NCBI GenBank assembly: GCA_022791215.1
Contig: JAAVYQ010000030.1
Span: forward strand, 1 to 14,317
Direction of reading: 5' to 3'
Source of the DNA: Bacilli bacterium
GTDB taxonomy: Bacteria; Bacillota_I; Bacilli_A; RF39; UBA660
Length of the DNA stretch: 14,317 nucleotides
The notes under the pieces: generated by a model
The model's input: the letters and a program-made list of their open reading frames with translations, nothing else
The model's database searches: none
What the model was told of the DNA's origin: nothing
Program-made: the position numbers and the translations under genes
Shown here: positions 5,086-12,900 of the stretch, one piece after another
Layout: every line of letters begins with the position of its first letter
Numbering within the stretch: position 1 is the stretch's first letter

Positions 5086-7116
5086 CTACATATTTGTGTT
5101 ATTATTTTCTTGTTCTTCTTTTCTATTTTCTATAAAGTCTGTTTGTATAAATCTATTTTCAACTACATTTTCTTCTTTTATTTCTTCTAATACTACACTT
5201 TCTACAGGTTTTTCTACTATTGGTTCTGGAAGTGGTATGTCTGGTTCTTCTAATGTTGTGTTATTTTCTAGAACTTCAAGTTTTGGCTCTTCAATAATTT
5301 GTGTATTAGTTGAGTTTATAGGCTGATTAGCCATTGTTGGCTCGTTTATTGTTTCAGTTTGTATTGAAACATTTTCTACTGTTGTTGGCTCGACTGTAGG
5401 AATTTCATTATATGGTTTTACTTCTTCTATCGATACAGTTTCTATTGTCGGTTGTTTGGGTACTTCCTGTACTACTGCTTCGTTTGGTGTAATATTTATT
5501 GGTTCAATAGTAGTTATTGGTTCTTCTTTTATTGTCGTAATTGAATTAATGTTTTCTGATACTTCTTCTACTTTTAATGTATCATTCTCTATAGTAGGTG
5601 TGTCAAAGATGTTTGTTTCTACTACATTTGCGGTTTGTTGTGGTATTGGAGCAACTTCTTCTATTATTGGTTTTTGAGGTTCTAATGGTGTGACAACTGG
5701 TTGTTCAATAACATTTTGTTCTACAACACTTGGTGTAACAGTTTGTTCTGGTTCTATATTTGTTTCTAAATTTGTAACGTTGTTTGCATTTTCATTAGGA
5801 ACCGGATTTGCTTCAACTTGTACTACTGTTTCCTGTATGTTTTGATTCACTTCATTAATGTTGTTTGTTTGATTTTGAACTGTTTGAACGTTTTGATTGT
5901 TTGTATTTGCTGTCATCATCACTGGTGGTTCCATAATTATTGGCATTTCTTCTAAATTAGGTACCACTGTTTGTTCTTGTGATATTGGTTCTTGTGGTTG
6001 TGTTTCTATCGTATTATTTTGTTCAGTAATTTGATTATTATTAATCACTGGTATGCTTTCTACAACTTGTATAGTTTCTATTTGTGGTGGTGTTGTGTTT
6101 GTATTTTGCTGCGGCATTTCTATAGGTGTGCTGTTTTCTATTGTAGGTTGCATTTGATTATTATTTTGTGCTGCTATATCTATTGGATTTTGATTGTTTT
6201 GCGGAGTTACTGTATTTTCTACTTCGGCATTTGTTTTTGGAGCAGCACTTGGTATTGTTTGATCTATTGCTTCTAAACTTTTATTTAATTTTTTATTGTT
6301 TCTTGCAAATAATACTAATACTATTACAATTATTATGATTATTATAACTATTCCGGCAATTAACATTATCATTTCAGTGTTTATACCACTTTCTTTTGCA
6401 GCCGCTACTGGTGTGTCTTTTAATTTAAATGAGTACTCTATCGCTTCTTTTTCTCCATCTAGTTCGCTTAAATTCCAACTTAGTGTTTTTCCATCTTCAC
6501 TTACTTCATCAGCATTGTGTTTAATAGGCTTTGTAGGTAAAGTTACTGTGTATTTTATTGACATGTTTAACATTGATAAGTTAAAATTTTCGTTTGTTGT
6601 GTCATCGTTTATTAAATATTTTGCATAGTATGTATCTTTTTCTTTTTTAAATAACATTTTTGGTTCTTCTTTTTCGTCATTATCATTAGAATCATTTTTA
6701 ATGTTTAAATCTTCAAATAATGAACTTTCTACATCGTCAGGTGATGATACATCATCTATGTTTTCTATTTCATATGACATTTGATATCCATAAAAATTGT
6801 TTCTTTCGTATCTACTTACTTCTAAACCTTTTTGTTCTTCTGGTTTATTTTCTTCTAAATACTTTCTTATTTCACTCATACTAGCTTCAGGAACATTTGA
6901 TTCGTCTTCATCAGAATTTGTATCTTCTCCAAGTAAGTCATCGTTATTTTGCATGTATATTATATTACTTATTAATTCTCTATCATATGCCATGATAATT
7001 GACATGTTCATTTTCCCATCTTTTGTTATTTCTACATTTCCTTCATATTTAATCTCACATCCTGTGAGTACTAATGCACATAATACTATTCCAATTATTT
7101 TTTTAACTTTGCTCAT
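5086..7116 (-). CDS. LppM-like lipoprotein with long disordered cytoplasmic tail
   Basis: This is a 676-residue protein. The signal peptide ends in a lipobox, LTGC, with Cys20 as the predicted lipidation site. The extracellular part (21-245) begins EIKYEGNVEITKDGKMN and ends near SEDGKTLSWNLSELDGEKEA (206-225). Both stretches fit the LppM (DUF3153-type) domain of Gram-positive lipoproteins. Residues 246-271 are a single membrane span, followed by RNNKK, so the C-terminus should be cytoplasmic. The tail (about 272-676) is low-complexity, rich in Asn, Gln, Glu, Pro, Thr and Val, with no repeat unit that I could define. ATG 7116 has a perfect AGGAGG upstream. It is monocistronic, with promoter 7142-7169 and terminator 5050-5077. 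The substrate or partner is unknown. The topology is well supported, and the LppM assignment is by recognition of sequence pattern only. Confidence 0.8.
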   Translation of the reverse strand: MSKVKKIIGIVLCALVLTGCEIKYEGNVEITKDGKMNMSIIMAYDRELISNIIYMQNNDDLLGEDTNSDEDESNVPEASMSEIRKYLEENKPEEQKGLEVSRYERNNFYGYQMSYEIENIDDVSSPDDVESSLFEDLNIKNDSNDNDEKEEPKMLFKKEKDTYYAKYLINDDTTNENFNLSMLNMSIKYTVTLPTKPIKHNADEVSEDGKTLSWNLSELDGEKEAIEYSFKLKDTPVAAAKESGINTEMIMLIAGIVIIIIIIVIVLVLFARNNKKLNKSLEAIDQTIPSAAPKTNAEVENTVTPQNNQNPIDIAAQNNNQMQPTIENSTPIEMPQQNTNTTPPQIETIQVVESIPVINNNQITEQNNTIETQPQEPISQEQTVVPNLEEMPIIMEPPVMMTANTNNQNVQTVQNQTNNINEVNQNIQETVVQVEANPVPNENANNVTNLETNIEPEQTVTPSVVEQNVIEQPVVTPLEPQKPIIEEVAPIPQQTANVVETNIFDTPTIENDTLKVEEVSENINSITTIKEEPITTIEPINITPNEAVVQEVPKQPTIETVSIEEVKPYNEIPTVEPTTVENVSIQTETINEPTMANQPINSTNTQIIEEPKLEVLENNTTLEEPDIPLPEPIVEKPVESVVLEEIKEENVVENRFIQTDFIENRKEEQENNNTNM

Positions 7117-7141
7117 GTTAATCCTCCTACTTCTATTATCA

Positions 7142-7169
7142 ATTATATCATTTTTATTTTAATTGTAAA
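7142..7169 (-). promoter_or_regulatory. Sigma-A promoter of the LppM-like gene
   Basis: TTTACA (7169-7164 on the minus strand) and a perfect TATAAT (7147-7142) are 16 bases apart. The predicted start is near 7135, just before the AGGAGG ribosome binding site. Confidence 0.7.
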
Positions 7170-7189
7170 CATATCTTTTGTCATTAGTG

Positions 7190-7230
7190 TAAAGTAAAAG
7201 AACTTATTTTCTTCATTTTTAAGTTCTTTT
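7190..7230 (-). terminator. Terminator of the ucpA-like operon
   Basis: AAAAGAACTTA (7230-7220 on the minus strand) pairs perfectly over 11 bp with TAAGTTCTTTT (7206-7196) across a 13-base loop. The T-rich end, CTTTTACTTT, follows. It lies 22 bases past the stop of the dehydrogenase. The plus-strand copy also has a T-rich tail. Confidence 0.75.
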
Positions 7231-7252
7231 CTTTTTCTTCATGTTAAATTGT

Positions 7253-8023
7253 TTACACTCCCATGTCAAACGTTTCAGGAAGTGTTGATCCTCCATCTAT
7301 GACTATTCCTTGTCCAGTTATGTAACTTGATTCTTTACTTGCTAGAAATGCTGCTAGTTCTCCAATTTCTTCTGGATTAGCTAATCTTTTTAAAGGTATT
7401 GCTGCCCCGATTCCATTTATCACACTTTCAGGATTTTCTTTGTTGCTTATTAAGGCCATTCTTTCTACCATAGGTGTTTGTACATAGCCAGGCATTATAG
7501 CATTTACTCTTATTCCTTTAGGTGCTAGTTCTCTTGCTAAACTTTTTGTGAATCCTAATATTGCTGATTTTGTCATCGCATATGCCACTTCCCCAGGATC
7601 CGCTACCATAGGCCCAGTTACACTTGATAGATTAACTATTGTACTGTCTATCTCTTTTTCTAGATATGGCAAAACTTCTTTTGTAACATTCCATGCTCCA
7701 AGTACATTTATGTCTAAGTGATGGTTTAATATCTCATCGTTCATTGTTTCAAATGGTTCTAATTCACATACTCCTGCATTGTTTACTAATATGTCTATTT
7801 TTCCTATTTTATTTATTGCATTCGCTACTGCACTTGTGATACTTTCTTTATTTCTTATGTCAACTTTATAGGCTAATATGTTTTCATTATTCATTTCTAG
7901 TACTGCTTCGTCATAGTCAAGTATTATAACTTTCGCTCCATATTTTAGAAATACATTTACTATTCCTCTTCCTATTCCTTTGTATCCGCCTGTTACTACC
8001 GCAACTTTATTTTCTAATTTCAT
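7253..8023 (-). CDS. ucpA: Short-chain dehydrogenase/reductase, UcpA-like
   Basis: This is a 256-residue classical SDR oxidoreductase, a cytoplasmic NAD(P)-dependent Rossmann enzyme. The cofactor motif TGGYKGIG is at 11-18 and NNAG at 81-84. The catalytic residues are Ser134 (NLSSVTG), Tyr148 and Lys152 (YAMTK). Asp36 at the end of the second strand suggests NAD(H) preference. Several stretches match my memory of E. coli UcpA, notably NVTKEVLP, SSVTGPMVADPGE, GELAAFLAS and the ending GGSTLPET. The physiological substrate of UcpA is not firmly known, so none is assigned here. ATG 8023 follows AAAGGAG. The gene starts 26 bases after the stop of the upstream membrane-anchored protein, and its ribosome binding site lies in that gap, so they form one operon. 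The enzyme class is certain; the ucpA name is likely. Confidence 0.88.
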   Translation of the reverse strand: MKLENKVAVVTGGYKGIGRGIVNVFLKYGAKVIILDYDEAVLEMNNENILAYKVDIRNKESITSAVANAINKIGKIDILVNNAGVCELEPFETMNDEILNHHLDINVLGAWNVTKEVLPYLEKEIDSTIVNLSSVTGPMVADPGEVAYAMTKSAILGFTKSLARELAPKGIRVNAIMPGYVQTPMVERMALISNKENPESVINGIGAAIPLKRLANPEEIGELAAFLASKESSYITGQGIVIDGGSTLPETFDMGV

Positions 8024-8049
8024 TTTTCTTCTCCTTTTATTTTAATATT

Positions 8050-8691
8050 TTATCTAAATATGTCTTTATGATAAGTTATGTTTCTTTCTTTATTGTTTTC
8101 ATCTAATATTATTATTTCTGAGTAGATATATCCATATTCATCTACTTCATTATCTGGCGTAGTATAATTACCTAAAAATTCTTTAATATTATCTGTTTTG
8201 CTAGATAGTTTAACAAAATTTGCATCTTTGAATCTTAAACTGTCTATGTCAGTAATTTCTAAATTTTCGTTATTTTTTACTTCACTACTTATTATTATTT
8301 CATTTAATCCATTTATCATATAAAGTTTTCCATCTTCGGTTATGTAAAATAAATTAACGTTAGTGCATACTTGATATGATGTTTTATATAGATATTTGGC
8401 ATTTTTTGTGTTTATTGTAACTTTTTTATCGTTATAGGATATTACAATGTTTCCAGAGTCAATACTCGCTTTTATTTCTCTATTTTTACAACTTGTTTCT
8501 TCTAAGTTGATAGTGCTTTTTCTAATAAATTTACTTTCGTCAGGCTTGTTTGGTGTAGTTAATTCTTTATCTTCCTTTTCGTTTTCTTGATCTAAACTTA
8601 TTGTTCCATTTAATGCTAAGTATGTCATGGTGAAAGATCCTATTAGTAGTATTACTAGTAATGTTATTATTATATTTTTTCTTTTATTCAT
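8050..8691 (-). CDS. Membrane-anchored exported protein, unknown
   Basis: This is a 213-residue protein that I do not recognise. A positively charged start (MNKRK) and a hydrophobic segment at 7-27 form a signal anchor. A charged linker rich in Glu, Lys and Pro (about 35-58) follows, then an extracytoplasmic domain of about 150 residues with a mixed beta-like pattern. It has just two Cys there (68 and 109), which could form a disulfide. No lipobox is seen. ATG 8691 has AGGAGG 7 bases upstream. It is the first gene of a two-gene operon with the UcpA-like dehydrogenase, but this pairing does not reveal its job. The start, reading frame and topology are well supported. Confidence 0.78.
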   Translation of the reverse strand: MNKRKNIIITLLVILLIGSFTMTYLALNGTISLDQENEKEDKELTTPNKPDESKFIRKSTINLEETSCKNREIKASIDSGNIVISYNDKKVTINTKNAKYLYKTSYQVCTNVNLFYITEDGKLYMINGLNEIIISSEVKNNENLEITDIDSLRFKDANFVKLSSKTDNIKEFLGNYTTPDNEVDEYGYIYSEIIILDENNKERNITYHKDIFR

Positions 8692-8709
8692 TTGTTTCCT
8701 CCTAGATAT

Positions 8710-8718
8710 ATTATAGCA
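8710..8718 (-). promoter_or_regulatory. Extended -10 promoter of the exported-protein/ucpA operon
   Basis: The minus strand reads TGCTATAAT (8718-8710), a perfect extended -10 box. There is no good -35 at 17 bases. The predicted start, near 8703, coincides with the first base of the AGGAGG ribosome binding site (8703-8698), giving a leader of only about 12 bases. Confidence 0.5.
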
Positions 8719-8813
8719 CTTATATTTATATATTATTTATTTTTTCAATTCTATGTGTAAAGATATCTAAAGTAATTTGTATAATAATTTAATTTTTATC
8801 TAAAATGTTGCCA

Positions 8814-8837
8814 TAAGAAAAAATCCCCGTAGGGATT
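8814..8837 (-). terminator. Terminator of tuf/str operon with UACG tetraloop
   Basis: On the minus strand, AATCCC (8837-8832), the loop TACG and GGGATT (8827-8822) form a 6-bp stem closed by C-G around a UNCG tetraloop. A run of T follows. It starts about 12 bases after the tuf stop codon. Confidence 0.9.
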
Positions 8838-8849
8838 AATTTTCTTTGA

Positions 8850-10019
8850 TTATTCGATGATTTCTGATACTACACCAGCACCTACAGTACGTCCACCTTC
8901 ACGGATACTGAATTGAGTTCCGTTTTCGATAGCTATGTTACTGATTAGTTCAACTGTCATAGTAACATTGTCACCAGGCATAACCATTTCAACACCAGCA
9001 GGTAATTCGATTACACCAGTAACGTCTGTTGTTCTGAAGTAGAATTGTGGTCTATAGTTACTAAAGAATGGAGTATGTCTTCCACCTTCTTCTTTAGATA
9101 GAACATAAACTTCTGCTTTGAACTTTTTGTGAGGATGAACACTTCCTGGTTTAGCAAGTACTTGTCCTCTTTCAACGTCTTCACGGTTTATACCACGAAG
9201 TAATACTCCTGCGTTGTCTCCAGCTTCAGCATAGTCTAATGACTTTCTGAACATTTCTATACCAGTTACAACTGTTTTTCTTGTATCTTTGATACCAACG
9301 ATTTCAATTTCTTCGTTAAGTTTTAGTTGTCCTCTTTCAACACGACCTGTAACAACTGTTCCACGTCCAGTGATTGTGAACACATCTTCGATACTCATTA
9401 AGAATGGTTTGTCTGTATCTCTTGTAGGTGTGTCAACCCATTCGTCAACAGCAGCCATTAAGTCTCTAACTGCTTGTTCGTAGTTAGCATCTCCTTCAAT
9501 TGCTTTAAGAGCTGAACCTCTAACTACTGGAGTGTTGTCTCCATCAAATCCATATTCAGTTAGTAATTCTCTAACTTCCATTTCAACTAGGTCTACTAGT
9601 TCTGGATCATCAACCATATCACATTTGTTGATGAATACACACATTTTAGGTACACCAACTTGTCTTGATAATAGAATGTGCTCTCTTGTTTGAGGCATTG
9701 CACCATCTGTAGCACTTACTACTAGAATAGCACCATCCATTTGAGCAGCACCTGTTATCATGTTTTTAACATAGTCAGCGTGTCCAGGACAGTCAACGTG
9801 AGCATAGTGTCTCTTTTCAGTCTCATACTCAACGTGTGATGTGTTGATAGTTATTCCTCTTTCTCTTTCTTCTGGAGCTTTGTCGATGTTTTCATAAGCA
9901 ACGAATTCTCCATATAATTTAGTTATAGCCGCAGTTAAAGTTGTTTTACCGTGGTCTACGTGTCCAATTGTACCAATGTTAACATGTGGTTTTGAACGAT
10001 CAAATTTTTCTCTTGCCAT
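8850..10019 (-). CDS. tuf: Elongation factor Tu
   Basis: EF-Tu is the GTPase that delivers aminoacyl-tRNA to the ribosome. The protein is 389 residues. The motifs are the P-loop GHVDHGKT (19-26), RGITINT (54-60) with the switch-I Thr, DCPGH (76-80) with catalytic His80, NKCD (131-134) and SAL (169-171). Domains 2 and 3 are complete to the C-terminus (REGGRTVGAGVV near the end). Oddly, between TAAIT and the IDKAPEE segment it has about five residues fewer than E. coli EF-Tu, shortening the end of helix A and the start of switch I. The frame is intact, so this is a true in-frame difference. ATG 10019 follows AAAGGAGG. It closes the str operon, and its own promoter at 10052-10080 should boost its expression. 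Confidence 0.98.
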   Translation of the reverse strand: MAREKFDRSKPHVNIGTIGHVDHGKTTLTAAITKLYGEFVAYENIDKAPEERERGITINTSHVEYETEKRHYAHVDCPGHADYVKNMITGAAQMDGAILVVSATDGAMPQTREHILLSRQVGVPKMCVFINKCDMVDDPELVDLVEMEVRELLTEYGFDGDNTPVVRGSALKAIEGDANYEQAVRDLMAAVDEWVDTPTRDTDKPFLMSIEDVFTITGRGTVVTGRVERGQLKLNEEIEIVGIKDTRKTVVTGIEMFRKSLDYAEAGDNAGVLLRGINREDVERGQVLAKPGSVHPHKKFKAEVYVLSKEEGGRHTPFFSNYRPQFYFRTTDVTGVIELPAGVEMVMPGDNVTMTVELISNIAIENGTQFSIREGGRTVGAGVVSEIIE

Positions 10020-10051
10020 TTTGTATTTCCTCCTTTTTTGTATACATTCTA

Positions 10052-10080
10052 ATTTTATCTAATACTTGTAATTTTTGCAA
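10052..10080 (-). promoter_or_regulatory. Internal sigma-A promoter of tuf
   Basis: TTGCAA (10080-10075) and TAAAAT (10057-10052) are separated by 17 bases on the minus strand. The predicted start is near 10045, giving a leader of about 25 bases with the AAAGGAGG site. No terminator is visible between the small upstream ORF and this promoter. Confidence 0.6.
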
Positions 10081-10108
10081 GCATTAAATGAATTTTTTTA
10101 TGACAATT

Positions 10109-10294
10109 TTATTTTTTAGTTTTTTTTGTTAAATTAAGATTTAATGAGGTTGTAGTTTCTTTTCTATTATATTGCTGTTCTTCTATTAATAATCTTTGTA
10201 GTTCTAATGCCATTAACGAATTACTTTTTAGTCCATTTAGTAATGCTATTGTTAATGTTCTTTTACTTAAGTTATTATTTGTTTCTCTTTTCAT
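10109..10294 (-). CDS. Small basic protein between fusA and tuf, unknown
   Basis: This is a 61-residue ORF that starts 17 bases after the fusA stop, in the same direction. A TAGGT ribosome binding site lies about 7 bases before its ATG. The protein is basic, with an Asn/Lys/Arg-rich start, a probable amphipathic helix in the middle (about 13-42, SLMALELQRLLIEEQQ) and a Lys-rich end. It has no Cys, no membrane span and no motif that I recognise. Position and spacing suggest co-translation with EF-G at a high level. In most Bacillota fusA and tuf are adjacent, so an extra cistron here is unusual. It could be a spurious ORF in AT-rich DNA, but ribosome binding site, tight spacing and direction favour a real gene. 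Confidence 0.5.
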   Translation of the reverse strand: MKRETNNNLSKRTLTIALLNGLKSNSLMALELQRLLIEEQQYNRKETTTSLNLNLTKKTKK

Positions 10295-10311
10295 CTTAAT
10301 TACCTACTTTA

Positions 10312-12384
10312 TTATTGTATGCTGTTTTTCTTTATGATTTCATCAGCAATATTTCTTGGTACTTCTTCATAGTGGTCAAATATCATTTGATATGTTCCAC
10401 GTCCTTGTGTGTTTGAACGAAGTACTGTCATGTAACCAAACATTTCTGCTAACGGTACCATTGCTGATATTTGTAAATCTTTTCCACGAGATTCGTTTCC
10501 TAATGGACGGCCTCTTCTACTTGTTAAGTCTCCCATTACTGTTCCCATGAATTCTTCTGGTACTACTACATCAACTTTCATTATTGGTTCTAGTAGTGCT
10601 GGTTTACATTTGTTTTTTGCTTCTTTTAACGCCATTGAAGCGGCGATTTTGAACGCCATTTCGTTAGAGTCTACATCATGGTATGATCCGTCAAATAGTG
10701 TACATTTTACATCTATCATTGGATATCCTGCAAGTACTCCTCCTTCTAATGCTTCTTGTAATCCTTTGTCTACAACTCCAATATATTCACGTGGTACTAC
10801 TCCACCAACGATTTCGTCAACGAATTCGTATCCATTATCTTTATTAGGTTCAAATTTCACCCAAACGTGTCCATATTGTCCGCGTCCTCCTGATTGTTTG
10901 ATATATTTTCCTTCACATTCTGCAGTAGCAGTTAGTGTTTCACGGTATGCAACTTGTGGTTTACCTACATTACATTCAACATCAAATTCTCTTTTCATTC
11001 TATCTACTAATACGTCTAAGTGTAATTCACCCATACCAGCGATTATAGTTTGTCCTGTTTCGTGATTAGTACTAGCTCTAAATGACGGATCTTCTTTTGC
11101 TAATTTTTGTAATGCTAGACTCATCTTTTCTTGATCTTGTTTACTTTTAGGTTCTATTGCTAATTCTATAACTGGCTCTGGGAATGTCATTTTTTCTAGT
11201 ATTACTGGATGTTTTTCATCACATAGTGTATCACCAGTCATAGTATCTTTAAGTCCAACAGCTGCTGCGATTTCTCCTGCATAAACTCCAGAGATTTCTT
11301 TTCTTTGGTTAGCATGCATTTGAAGAATACGACCAATTCTTTCTTTTGTTCCTTTACTAGAGTTATAAACATAACTACCAGAATTTAATGTTCCTGAATA
11401 TACACGGAAGAAAGTTAAGTTACCAACAAATGGGTCATTCATTACTTTGAATGCAAGTGCTGAGAATGGTTCAGAGTCACTTGTTTTTCTTTCTATAGGG
11501 TTATCGTTCATATCGATACCTTTTACGTGTGCTATGTCAGTTGGTGCTGGTAAATAGTCTAAAACAGCATCTAGTGCAAGTTTTACACCAATATTACCTA
11601 GGGCAGTACCACATAATACTGGGTAAAATTCTCCAGCAAGTACACCTTTTCTTATAGCGACTTTAATGTCTTCAGGTTTTAATTCTTCACCTTCTAAGTA
11701 TTTTTCCATTAAAGCATCATCAAACATAGATACAGCATCTATTAATTCTGTTCTTTTTTCTTCAGCAATACTCATTAATTCTGCTGGTATTTCTATTTCT
11801 GTTGGTTCTTCTTTTTGTTCACCATCGTAATGATAAGCTTTCATAGAAACTAAGTCTATTATTCCATTAAATTCATTCTCTGCTCCAATAGGCCATTCGA
11901 TAGGTGCAGAACTCTCTGATAGTCTATCTTTTATTGTTCCTAAACTATATTCAAAGTTAGCTCCCATTTTGTCCATTTTGTTTGCAAATATCATTCTTGG
12001 AACTTTCCATTCGTTTGCTTGTCTCCAAACTTGTTCTGTTTGAGTTTCTACACCTGCTTGAGAGTCTATTAGCGCGATTGCACCATCTAGTACTCTAAGA
12101 CTACGTGATACTTCTATTGTGAAGTCTACGTGTCCTGGTGTATCTATTATGTTTAGTCTATAACCTTTCCAATGCGCTGTTGTCGCTGCACTAGTGATTG
12201 TTATTCCTCTTTCTTTTTCTTGTTCCATCCAGTCCATTTGTGATTCTCCATCATGAGTTTCACCTATTTTATGAGTTTTTCCTGTATGGAAAAGTACACG
12301 CTCTGTAAATGTAGTTTTTCCGGCATCTATATGTGCCATGATTCCTATATTACGAGTTTTATCTAACGATACGTCACGTGCCAT
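10312..12384 (-). CDS. fusA: Elongation factor G
   Basis: EF-G is the GTPase that drives tRNA-mRNA translocation and, with ribosome recycling factor, subunit splitting. At 690 residues it is full length. The GTPase motifs are AHIDAGKT (17-24), RGITI (59-63), DTPGH (81-85) and NKMD (135-138); the G5 loop reads CGTAL in place of the more common GSAF. Domain II begins near residue 290. Domain IV has GGRGQYGHVWVKFEP, the ribosome-facing tip region, and domain V follows to the C-terminus. ATG 12384 has AAGGGAG upstream, and the gene starts 17 bases after rpsG. It is the third gene of the str operon. Confidence 0.98.
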   Translation of the reverse strand: MARDVSLDKTRNIGIMAHIDAGKTTFTERVLFHTGKTHKIGETHDGESQMDWMEQEKERGITITSAATTAHWKGYRLNIIDTPGHVDFTIEVSRSLRVLDGAIALIDSQAGVETQTEQVWRQANEWKVPRMIFANKMDKMGANFEYSLGTIKDRLSESSAPIEWPIGAENEFNGIIDLVSMKAYHYDGEQKEEPTEIEIPAELMSIAEEKRTELIDAVSMFDDALMEKYLEGEELKPEDIKVAIRKGVLAGEFYPVLCGTALGNIGVKLALDAVLDYLPAPTDIAHVKGIDMNDNPIERKTSDSEPFSALAFKVMNDPFVGNLTFFRVYSGTLNSGSYVYNSSKGTKERIGRILQMHANQRKEISGVYAGEIAAAVGLKDTMTGDTLCDEKHPVILEKMTFPEPVIELAIEPKSKQDQEKMSLALQKLAKEDPSFRASTNHETGQTIIAGMGELHLDVLVDRMKREFDVECNVGKPQVAYRETLTATAECEGKYIKQSGGRGQYGHVWVKFEPNKDNGYEFVDEIVGGVVPREYIGVVDKGLQEALEGGVLAGYPMIDVKCTLFDGSYHDVDSNEMAFKIAASMALKEAKNKCKPALLEPIMKVDVVVPEEFMGTVMGDLTSRRGRPLGNESRGKDLQISAMVPLAEMFGYMTVLRSNTQGRGTYQMIFDHYEEVPRNIADEIIKKNSIQ

Positions 12385-12401
12385 ATTTTATTTCTCCCTT
12401 C

Positions 12402-12869
12402 TTACCATCTATAATGTGCATATGCTTTGTTAGCTTCTGCCATTTTATGTGTATCTTCACGTTTTTTTACTGCTCCGCCTGTTCCTTCAGCAGCATCTAT
12501 TATTTCTGCAGCAAGATTTTCTGCCATTCCTTTGCCATTTCTTGTTTTTGCATATTGCACTAACCAACGTAGGGCTAAGGCTTGTTGTCTTTCTGGTCTT
12601 ACTTCTACTGGTACTTGATAGTTTCCACCACCAATACGTCTACTTCTGATTTCTAGTGCTGGTTTGATATTTTCAAATGCTTTTTCAAATACTTCCATAG
12701 GTTCTTTACCAGTTTTTTCTTTTACTATTTCAAATGCGTCGTATAGAATTGTTTGGGCAGTTCCTTTTTTACCGTCTAACATAACTCTATTTATTAGTTT
12801 TGTTACTATTTTAGAATTATATATTGGATCTGCTAATACATTTCTTTTTTCTGCTCTTCTTTTTCGCAT
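12402..12869 (-). CDS. rpsG: 30S ribosomal protein S7
   Basis: S7 nucleates assembly of the 30S head and touches the E-site tRNA. In E. coli it is also the translational repressor of the str operon. The protein is 155 residues, about the family length. The hallmarks are DPIYNSK (14-20), the RRIGGGNYQVPVEVRPERQ stretch and KKREDTHKMAEANKAYAHYRW at the C-terminus. ATG 12869 follows AAAGGAG. It lies 31 bases after rpsL and 17 bases before fusA. Confidence 0.98.
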   Translation of the reverse strand: MRKRRAEKRNVLADPIYNSKIVTKLINRVMLDGKKGTAQTILYDAFEIVKEKTGKEPMEVFEKAFENIKPALEIRSRRIGGGNYQVPVEVRPERQQALALRWLVQYAKTRNGKGMAENLAAEIIDAAEGTGGAVKKREDTHKMAEANKAYAHYRW

Positions 12870-12900
12870 CTTTGTTTCACTCCTTTCTTTTTTATTTTAG

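Noticed and set aside
5096..7162. Plus-strand ORFs antisense to the lipoprotein gene
   Set aside because: The minus-strand gene has a promoter, ribosome binding site, lipobox and terminator; the antisense frames have none.
10547..11065. 172-codon plus-strand ORF antisense to fusA
   Set aside because: It is a Ser/Pro/Thr-rich shadow of the conserved EF-G sequence without a start signal.
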